Positions 57,951 through 64,000 of a stretch of DNA of 64,000 bases are shown here, piece by piece. The position numbers and the translations under genes were made by a program. Position 1 is the stretch's first letter. The number at the start of each line of letters is the position of its first letter. The stretch comes from Verrucomicrobiota bacterium (GTDB lineage Bacteria > Verrucomicrobiota > Verrucomicrobiia > Opitutales > Opitutaceae), in assembly GCA_018239845.1 (NCBI GenBank), contig JAFEGO010000073.1, forward strand, positions 62,001 through 126,000, given 5' to 3'. A model generated the notes under the pieces. The model was not told where the DNA came from and did no database searches. It worked only from the letters and a program-made list of their open reading frames with translations.

Positions 57951-58406
57951 ATGAAAGTCTCCTTCACCACCAAGGAATACGCGCGCCTCCTCGAACTCGT
58001 GCATCTCGGCCTCTGGGTCGCGGGCGCGCGGCCCGACGATCCCGCGACGATGCCCGAGCGCTACGCGGATCTCACGCAGAAAGTCCTCGGGCTGGCCGAG
58101 CCCTTCGGTTGCGCGGACCTCGTGGAGGCCGACGTGAACGGCGAGTATTTCCTCAACGAAAAACTCACCGGCGGCGTGGCGCAGGAGAAGCTCGACGCCT
58201 ACGCCGAGGATGTCTTCTGGGGCGAACTCGTGGCGCGCCTCGCGGGCCGCGACCTGCGCGCCGAGATCGGCGCCGAGGCCGCCGAGGCGGAGGAGCTGGA
58301 GCCGCAGCACGAAGTCGCTCTGACGGAACACGAGGACACCTACTGGCGCGAGTTCGAAGCCCACGGTATCGACCACCTCGTCGTACTGCGCGGCGGACGG
58401 GGTTGA
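57951..58406 (+). CDS. Conserved-looking hypothetical protein, acidic
   Basis: A 151-residue acidic soluble protein that I do not recognise. It begins MKVSFTTKEYARLLELVHLG with LWVAGARPDDPATMPERYAD, and later ADLVEADVNGEYFLNEKLTG, LDAYAEDVFWGELVARLAGR, and a long helix rich in Glu and Ala (AEAAEAEELEPQHEVALTEH), ending REFEAHGIDHLVVLRGG. No signal or membrane segment. It is on the same strand, 68 bases after the AKR gene. The upstream open frame is a shadow of that gene; this Met is the sensible start. Confidence 0.7.
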   Translation: MKVSFTTKEYARLLELVHLGLWVAGARPDDPATMPERYADLTQKVLGLAEPFGCADLVEADVNGEYFLNEKLTGGVAQEKLDAYAEDVFWGELVARLAGRDLRAEIGAEAAEAEELEPQHEVALTEHEDTYWREFEAHGIDHLVVLRGGRG

Positions 58407-58477
58407 GCGGCGTATCCAAATCCCGGTGTGGTAAACGCTCCGATTGACCCGGAGCACGGCGCTGGTTGGCTCGACGG

Positions 58478-60217
58478 ATGCATTCCCCCTCCCTGGTCCG
58501 GCGCGGTGGCTTGATGGTGTTTTTTCTTGGTACGCTGCTGCGTCTCGCTGCACAGGATGCCGTGGTGGCGCCCCTGGTATGGCTGAAGCCGCAGGATGCG
58601 CCGGATACGCTGCCGGTGCTGCAAAAGGTGCCGAGCTTCTCCTTCCCCTCGGAATTGGCGCAGACCAAGGAAATCGGCTACGCGTTCGCCGTTACGTATA
58701 TAGACGAAACGGGCAAGCGCCTCGGTTTCGCCCCGTTCGCCAACTTGGAAGCTTATGTCGACCCCGCTTACGACGGCATAGAGCAAATGAGCTTCGCCCC
58801 CGGCCGGCGCGCGGGTCAGCCGGTCCTGACCGGCACGCAGCTGGCGGTCATCTTCAACCCTAAGTCAGCCGCCGTCGATGCGCCTGACGCCACGCCGCGG
58901 TTGCTGGCCGTGACGGCCGTTCGCATTAAAAAACCTGATACGGATGATGCCTTGGGGGGCTACGGGAAGTGGGTTTATGCCGATGTTTCCGTAGATGAAA
59001 TCGGTCGTGTGACGGCCGTGAGGAATGTGGCGCCCGAATGGGCGGAGGCCTTCCTCAAGACCGCCCGCGAATGGCGTTTTGCTCCGGCGCGGCGCGCGGG
59101 GCACCCGCTGGCAGCGGAGGTTCACGTGCCTTTTCTGCTGGCCGACTGGGGTGATTGGATCTCCGGCACAGGCAAGGAGAGTCCACCTGAGGCCATTTCT
59201 AAGATCTCGCCGGTCTACCCCCTGTCCATGGAGCGAACAGGTATAACCGGGGCGGTCGATATCACCTTCACCGTGGACCGGGAAGGGCGCCCAAAAGACA
59301 TGTGCATAAAACGTTCGCTGAATGCCGCCTTTGACGATGCCGCGGTGGATGGGCTCCGGCTCTGGAAATTTAAACCGGCCTTGCAGGACGGCGTGCCGGT
59401 GGAACGGCGCATGAGCCAGAGACTGACCTTCGGAATGCAATATGCCGCCGCCCGCCGCAAAGCTGGGCTGGATCTATCGGCCAAGGGCAATGCCGGCCTC
59501 GGGCTTCCGGGGCCGCGCAGCCAAGCGGCCCCGGCTTATCCCCGGGAGGTGCTGGGCGAGGAGGTGAAGGGCGATGTCACGGCTCCGCAGATGGTTGGCC
59601 ACGCGACCCCGGTTTATCCTTATGCGCTTTTGCGCGACCGGGAGACGGGCAAGGCCAGGGTCAGATGCGTCATCGGCGAGACGGGCGAGATCGTCTCATC
59701 GCAGGTGGTTGAGGCCACCCGGCCGGAGTTCGGCCAGGCCTTGCAAGCCGCGGCGGAGATTTTCGAGTACCGGCCGGCGCTCAAGGCCGGCCGGCCGATG
59801 CCGGTGGAAATCACCTTTGAGCAGAAGTTTTCCCTGAACGACCTCTATGAAGTGGTGACGTCGGCGGACAAGGATATGCTCAAGCGGGAAAGCAAGCATC
59901 CCGACACCATCCTCACGCCGGAGCGGCTCGATAAGCCGTTGAATCGGATCGTCCGTCGGTCCGTCCAGTTGCCGACGTCGATGGATCAAAGGACCGCGAG
60001 GGGCGAGGCCGTGGTGGAGATCCTCATTGATGAGGGCGGACATGTGCGCCTGCCGCGGGTCGTCTCCGCGAGCCAGGAGGCCTTGGGCTATGCGGCCGTG
60101 CAAGCCGTGACCAGCTGGAGGTATGCGCCGCCCAAGGCGCAGGGGAAACCCGCCGTGGTACGCTTGCGCGTGCCGTTTGTCTTCCAATCGTCTGTGCCGA
60201 TTCCGGCAGATATTTGA
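58478..60217 (+). CDS. Secreted protein with repeated TonB_C-like domains, copy 1
   Basis: A 579-residue protein. An N-terminal hydrophobic segment (RRGGLMVFFLGTLLRLAAQD) looks like a signal peptide. The rest is four clear TonB C-terminal-like domains and a weaker N-terminal fifth: FPSELAQTKEIGYAFAVTYI (about 50-120), DVSVDEIGRVTAVRNVAPEW to FLKTAREWRFAPARR (about 165-210), KISPVYPLSMERTGITGAVD (about 245-320), GHATPVYPYALLRDRETGKA (about 370-450) and QLPTSMDQRTARGEAVVEIL (about 495-575). Each ends in an aromatic-Pro-Ala core such as WKFKPALQDG or FEYRPALKAG. There is no transmembrane helix before the first domain as in true TonB. The role is unknown; domains may bind TonB boxes or peptidoglycan. 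Start is the ATG; a TTG four codons earlier is possible. Confidence 0.8.
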   Translation: MHSPSLVRRGGLMVFFLGTLLRLAAQDAVVAPLVWLKPQDAPDTLPVLQKVPSFSFPSELAQTKEIGYAFAVTYIDETGKRLGFAPFANLEAYVDPAYDGIEQMSFAPGRRAGQPVLTGTQLAVIFNPKSAAVDAPDATPRLLAVTAVRIKKPDTDDALGGYGKWVYADVSVDEIGRVTAVRNVAPEWAEAFLKTAREWRFAPARRAGHPLAAEVHVPFLLADWGDWISGTGKESPPEAISKISPVYPLSMERTGITGAVDITFTVDREGRPKDMCIKRSLNAAFDDAAVDGLRLWKFKPALQDGVPVERRMSQRLTFGMQYAAARRKAGLDLSAKGNAGLGLPGPRSQAAPAYPREVLGEEVKGDVTAPQMVGHATPVYPYALLRDRETGKARVRCVIGETGEIVSSQVVEATRPEFGQALQAAAEIFEYRPALKAGRPMPVEITFEQKFSLNDLYEVVTSADKDMLKRESKHPDTILTPERLDKPLNRIVRRSVQLPTSMDQRTARGEAVVEILIDEGGHVRLPRVVSASQEALGYAAVQAVTSWRYAPPKAQGKPAVVRLRVPFVFQSSVPIPADI

Positions 60218-60328
60218 AGATAATCATCCAGCGCGCCGGGCAGCGCGCGGCCGACATTGAGCGGGCGTATCCAGCCGGTGACGAACGCGCCGGTTGACGC
60301 GTGGCGAGCCGCTGGTTGTCTCACTGCC

Positions 60329-61999
60329 ATGCTTTTCCCCTCCCTGATCCGGCGCGGTGGTTTGCCGGCGGTTTTTATCGGCATGGTCCTGCGGCTCGCG
60401 GCGCAGGATGCGACCTTGGCTCCGCTCGATTGGCTGGAGGCAAAAGATGCGCCGGACACCCTGCCGGCTTTGCGGAACGCACCGAAGTTTTCCTTTCCCT
60501 CGGAATTGAAGCAAACGAAGGAGATCGGCTACGCGATCGCCGACACCTATCTCGATGAAGCTGGCAAACGGCTTGGTTTCTACCCGGTGGCCAACCTGCC
60601 GGTTTACGAGGAGCCTGCCTATGCGGGTATCAAGGAATTGAAATTTTCGCCCGCCAAACGGGCCGGTCAGCCGGTCAATGCCGCCATCCAGCTGGCTGTG
60701 ATATACAATCCCAAGTCCGCCGCCGTGGACGGGCCCGACACCACTCCGCGCTTGCTGGCCGTGACAGTCGTGCGGGTCAAATTCTCCGACGCCTTGAAAA
60801 ACGGCGTGCAAAAATGGGTTTACGCGGACGTCACCGTGGATGAGGGCGGACGCGTGACGGCCGTGAAGAATGTGGCGCCGGAGTGGTCGGAGGCTTTTTT
60901 TAACGCGGCCCGGGAGTGGCGGTTTGCCCCGGCGCGGCGCGCGGGCCAGCCGGTCGCGGCAGAGGTGCATGTGCCTTTTCTCCTGACCACCCGTGGCTCT
61001 GTGCTCGGGCAGGTCCCCGGCAAGGGCAAGACCGTGCCGCCGGAAGTGACTTCGCAGACTGCGCCGACCTATCCCGAGGAGATGCGCCGGTCGGGCCTGC
61101 GCGGGGATGTCGTGATCGAATTCACGATCGACCGGGAGGGCCGGCTGATCGATCCCCTCGTGAAAAGTTCGTTGCACCCCGCCTTTGAAGGGCCGGCGCT
61201 CGATGCCTTGCGGCGGTGGAAATTCAAGCCGGGCTGGCGGGACGGCATACCGGCGGACACGCGCATGGTCCAAGCCTTCAGTTTCAGGATGGAGGAGTTT
61301 GGCGGCGGCGATACCGGCTTCAGCGTCAAGGCCGACAAAAAAACCGGCATCACGCCCCCGGGGCCGATCGCCCGGATGGTCCCGGTCTATCCCTATGCGC
61401 TGCTGCGCGACAAGGTGAAGGGCAAGGCCAAGGTCGTCATGGTGGTGGGGGAAAACGGCAAGGTGGTCTCATCGCGCGTGGTGGAGGCCAGCCGGCCGGA
61501 ATTCGGCCTGGCCCTCCAGGCGGCCACCGAGGTTTTCGAATTTTCCCCGGCGCTCAAGGATGGCCGGCCGGTCCCGGTCGAGCTCACCCATGAGCAGGAT
61601 TTCTCCCTGAGTTATATGGATGAGGTGGTGACGGAGGCGGACCAGGATATGGTCAAGCGGGAGGGCAAGCAGCCCGGCACGATCCTCATGGCGAAGCAGC
61701 TCGGTGCGCCGCTGCATCCCATCGTCCGCCGGGCCCCGCGGTTTCCGACGTCGGTGGATGAAAAGATCACCGCGGGCGAAGCCCTCGTGGAAATCATCAT
61801 CGATGAGGAGGGCCACGTGCGGCTGCCCCGGATCGTCTCCGCGAGTCAGGAGGCCTTCGGCTATGCGGCGGCTCAGGCGGTGGCCGCCTGGCGGTTTGAT
61901 CCGCCAAAAGCCCTGCTGGGCCGCACCGTCGCGGTGCGCGTCCGCGTGCCCTTTGTTTTTAAGCAGACCACGTCGGTCCCGGCCGACACCAAAAAATGA
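60329..61999 (+). CDS. Secreted protein with repeated TonB_C-like domains, copy 2
   Basis: A 556-residue paralogue of the preceding gene. The signal region reads MLFPSLIRRGGLPAVFIGMV against MHSPSLVRRGG in copy 1, and the domain order is the same: FPSELKQTKEIGYAIADTYL, DVTVDEGGRVTAVKNVAPEW, QTAPTYPEEMRRSGLRGDVV, RMVPVYPYALLRDKVKGKAK and RFPTSVDEKITAGEALVEII. Even the upstream bases match copy 1 (GCTGGTTG shortly before the ATG; CGGCGCGGTGG shortly after), so the pair arose by tandem duplication that included the control region. Its stop overlaps the start of an enolase-superfamily gene (ATGA, 61996-61999), which implies co-translation. Translation starts at the ATG before LFPSL rather than the long upstream frame. 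Confidence 0.82.
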   Translation: MLFPSLIRRGGLPAVFIGMVLRLAAQDATLAPLDWLEAKDAPDTLPALRNAPKFSFPSELKQTKEIGYAIADTYLDEAGKRLGFYPVANLPVYEEPAYAGIKELKFSPAKRAGQPVNAAIQLAVIYNPKSAAVDGPDTTPRLLAVTVVRVKFSDALKNGVQKWVYADVTVDEGGRVTAVKNVAPEWSEAFFNAAREWRFAPARRAGQPVAAEVHVPFLLTTRGSVLGQVPGKGKTVPPEVTSQTAPTYPEEMRRSGLRGDVVIEFTIDREGRLIDPLVKSSLHPAFEGPALDALRRWKFKPGWRDGIPADTRMVQAFSFRMEEFGGGDTGFSVKADKKTGITPPGPIARMVPVYPYALLRDKVKGKAKVVMVVGENGKVVSSRVVEASRPEFGLALQAATEVFEFSPALKDGRPVPVELTHEQDFSLSYMDEVVTEADQDMVKREGKQPGTILMAKQLGAPLHPIVRRAPRFPTSVDEKITAGEALVEIIIDEEGHVRLPRIVSASQEAFGYAAAQAVAAWRFDPPKALLGRTVAVRVRVPFVFKQTTSVPADTKK

Positions 62000-63414
62000 T
62001 CACCCTCCGCGAAGTCACCCTCCACGCCCAGCCGCTCAAGGCGCGCATGCCGTTTCGCTACGGCATCGCCACGATGACTGAGGTCACGCACATCATCGTG
62101 CGCGGCACCTGGGAAATCGATGGCCAGACCCATGAGGGCCTCGCCGCCGACCACCTGCCGCCGAAGTGGTTTACCAAGGACCCCGACCGGCCGCTCGGCG
62201 AAGAGGTCGAGGAGATGCTCGCGGTCATCCGCGCGGCGATCGCCCACGCCCGGCAGATCAAGGCGGCGACGCCCTTTGCCTTCTGGCGCGAACTCTACGC
62301 CGCCCAGGGTGCCTGGGGCGCTGCACAAAAGCTGCCGCCGCTGCTCGTGCACTTTGGCACGTCGCTCGTTGAGCGCTCGCTGGTCGATGCGTTTTGCCGG
62401 GCGAAGGGCACGGCGTTTCCCGCGGCGCTGCGGGAGAATCTCTTCGGCCTTGAGCTCGGCGCGGTGCACGCGCCGCTCGCGGGCTCGGTTCCGCGCGACT
62501 GGCTGCCGGCCGTGCCGCCGGCCGAGGTGTTTGCGCGGCACACCGTGGGGTTGTCCGACTATCTCACGGACGCTGAAATCCCCGCCGACGAGCGCGTGGC
62601 CGACGGGCTGCCGCAGTCGCTCGTGGCGTGCATCCGGTTTTATGGGCTCCGGCATTTTAAACTGAAAATCAACGGCGACGAGCCTCGCGACCGCGCGCGG
62701 CTCGCGCAGATGGCGCGCATCTTCGCGGCGGAGTGCGGCGGCGACTACGCGTTTTCGCTCGATGGCAACGAGAGCTTCAAGGCCGTCGCGGTCTTCGCCG
62801 ACTACGTGCGCGGCCTGCGCGCGGGAGCGGGCGACGCAGCCTTCTGGGCGAAGTTGCTTTTCATCGAGCAGCCGTGGCACCGCAGCGTGGCGCTCTCGCC
62901 GGCCATCGGCGAGCTGGCGCGCGCGTGGCCCGACCGGCCGCCGGTCATCATCGACGAATCCGACGGCGAGATTTCCAGCCTGCCGACCGCCCTCGCGCTC
63001 GGCTACGCGGGCACGAGCCACAAGAACTGCAAGGGCATCTTCAAGGGCATCGCCAACGCCTGCCTGCTCGCGCAGCGCCGTGCGGCCGGCCTGCCTGCGA
63101 TGCTGAGCGGTGAGGACCTGAGCAACGTCGGCCCCGTGGCCGTGACGCAGGATCTCGCGGTGGCGGCGACGCTCGGCGCGACCAGCATCGAGCGCAACGG
63201 CCACCATTACTTCGCGGGTCTCGCGCAGTTCCCCGCCGCGGTGCAGGCGCATATGCTCGCCCACCATGGCGATCTCTTCACGCCCAGCGCGGCCGGCTGG
63301 CCGCGCCTGGATGTGCGCGGCGGCCGGCTGCATCTCGGCTCCGTGCTGCGCGCGCCCTTCGGCTGCGCGGCGGGGCTGGATCTCTCCGGCCTTGCGACGG
63401 TACCGGTGGGTTAG
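61996..63414 (+). CDS. Second enolase-superfamily enzyme, long form, function unknown
   Basis: A 472-residue member of the enolase superfamily, longer than the usual 360-400 residues and not close to the one at 54993-56066. The KxK position is in FKLKINGDEPRDRARL, the metal ligands in FSLDGNESFKAVAV, LFIEQPWHRSVAL and IIDESDGEISSLP, and a further conserved lysine in TSHKNCKGIFKGIANACLLA. The N-terminal half has a large non-barrel part (AAQGAWGAAQKLPPLLVHFG). The two lysines on opposite barrel faces suggest a muconate-lactonizing subgroup-type active site. It is translationally coupled to the TonB_C-repeat protein before it, with another such gene 116 bases after it. Cytosolic; no signal peptide. 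Confidence 0.85.
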   Translation: MITLREVTLHAQPLKARMPFRYGIATMTEVTHIIVRGTWEIDGQTHEGLAADHLPPKWFTKDPDRPLGEEVEEMLAVIRAAIAHARQIKAATPFAFWRELYAAQGAWGAAQKLPPLLVHFGTSLVERSLVDAFCRAKGTAFPAALRENLFGLELGAVHAPLAGSVPRDWLPAVPPAEVFARHTVGLSDYLTDAEIPADERVADGLPQSLVACIRFYGLRHFKLKINGDEPRDRARLAQMARIFAAECGGDYAFSLDGNESFKAVAVFADYVRGLRAGAGDAAFWAKLLFIEQPWHRSVALSPAIGELARAWPDRPPVIIDESDGEISSLPTALALGYAGTSHKNCKGIFKGIANACLLAQRRAAGLPAMLSGEDLSNVGPVAVTQDLAVAATLGATSIERNGHHYFAGLAQFPAAVQAHMLAHHGDLFTPSAAGWPRLDVRGGRLHLGSVLRAPFGCAAGLDLSGLATVPVG

Positions 63415-63530
63415 GATGGAAGACACCGGGATCGCGCTGCCGGCGGAGGCCGATCCCGCCGCGGTGGCGCGGTCCGTATCGTGACGAAGACAGGGATTGA
63501 TCCGGAGCTGCGGCCTGTATCAATTTTTAC

Positions 63531-64000
63531 ATGCTGTTTCCTCTGCTCCCCCGACGACATGCAACGGTTTTTCTGGCCGCCCTGCTGGCGGTGGCCGGCG
63601 GGCCCCGGGCAATGGGGGCTGATCCGGCTCCGGCCAAGATCGTGGCGGACGGCCCGGCGATGTTGCGCACCTGGGAGCCGCCGGCGCTGCCCGCCGGGAT
63701 GGCGAAAGACGAGCTCCCGCCGTCGCCGGTTGTGCGCGCCATCATTGATGCGACCGGAAAAGTCACCGCGGCCCGGATACCCGAGCCGGGTGAGGCCCGG
63801 TTTGACGATGCGGCGCTGGCAGCGGTGAAGACCTGGATCTTCGCCCCGGCGCTCGCCGATGGCCAGCCGGTGCCCTGCTGCCTCGACATCGAGGTGAAGT
63901 TTGCCGACCAAAAGGCGCGGAAAAAAGGGCAGCTTCAGATGCCAATGTTCGATCTTTCGCCGCGCACGGCTTCGGCCGAGCCGCTGAATTCACCCGCGGG
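63531..64000 (+). CDS. TonB_C-domain secreted protein, copy 3 (5' part)
   Basis: An open frame of 156 codons that runs off the right edge. It starts MLFPLLPRRHATVFLAALLA, like copy 2, and after a signal peptide (cleavage near AMGADPAPAK) shows one TonB_C-like domain: PSPVVRAIIDATGKVTAARI, then FDDAALAAVKTWIFAPALAD and GQPVPCCLDIEVKF. It appears more diverged than copies 1 and 2, lacking their first domain block. The rest of the protein is not visible. The 116-base spacer before it holds no recognised signal. Confidence 0.7.
   Translation, partial: MLFPLLPRRHATVFLAALLAVAGGPRAMGADPAPAKIVADGPAMLRTWEPPALPAGMAKDELPPSPVVRAIIDATGKVTAARIPEPGEARFDDAALAAVKTWIFAPALADGQPVPCCLDIEVKFADQKARKKGQLQMPMFDLSPRTASAEPLNSPA

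Noticed and set aside
1-64000. Search by eye for tRNA, rRNA, CRISPR, prophage and insertion-sequence genes
   Set aside because: No cloverleaf-like segments, integrase, transposase or phage structural motifs were recognised; a tRNA scan would be needed to exclude tRNAs fully.

Overview
The window looks like a chromosomal segment of a free-living, GC-rich member of the Verrucomicrobiota, most likely family Opitutaceae. The pointers are two PEP-CTERM proteins ending in VPEPATYA plus a hydrophobic helix and an Arg cluster, a propeller/Y_Y_Y/LytS-type sensor kinase, a FliA-like sigma factor, multi-domain TonB_C proteins and many GTAG-headed extragenic palindromes. The family assignment is inference from gene content; no rRNA is present to prove it. 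I recognised no tRNA, rRNA, CRISPR array, prophage or insertion sequence.

Region 1-11.7 kb is housekeeping: a truncated gnd, a molybdenum-cofactor block (moeA-moaC-moaD-moaE leftward, moaA divergent rightward), dnaN behind a promoter region with DnaA-box-like sites, pssA coupled to a RelE-like gene, threonine ammonia-lyase coupled to a lipoprotein amidase, and a convergent AmpG-like permease. Region 11.8-22.8 kb holds an S9 peptidase, a DUF2007 protein, a small ORF with a terminator/attenuator-like leader in front of a FliA-like sigma factor, a Gfo/Idh/MocA oxidoreductase, a haem-binding domain protein, a DUF4202 protein, a YkgJ-type cysteine-cluster protein and a full-length biotin-dependent pyruvate carboxylase.

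Region 22.9-31 kb starts with an AT-richer accessory gene joining a HEPN-like domain to a DUF429 RNase H-like domain. It continues with a luciferase-like monooxygenase, a membrane spermidine-synthase-like protein, two overlapping genes for secreted proteins, an M28 peptidase, a pyridoxamine-phosphate-oxidase-like protein and a membrane methyltransferase coupled to a 32-residue peptide. Region 31-41 kb has a SWIM-SNF2 helicase, glycyl-tRNA synthetase, a formylglycine-generating-enzyme-like secreted protein, and a sensor kinase plus LytTR regulator.

Region 41-54 kb is surface biology. Two PEP-CTERM genes lie directly behind the LytTR regulator and share an upstream element with 21-bp periodicity. 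Then follow an AraC regulator divergent from a GH2 glycosidase, a very large secreted RCC1/Ig-like protein, and divergent from it a Sel1-repeat TonB protein. Region 54-64 kb has a VOC protein, an Mpo1-like protein, a sugar-acid catabolic set (enolase-superfamily dehydratase, SDR, aldo/keto reductase) and a tandem family of proteins made mostly of repeated TonB_C-like domains, one translationally coupled to a second enolase-superfamily enzyme.

Nearly every intergenic gap at gene ends between 3 and 48 kb carries a palindromic repeat starting with GTAG, in at least six sequence families. This fits RAYT-type REP elements, although no RAYT transposase lies in the window.
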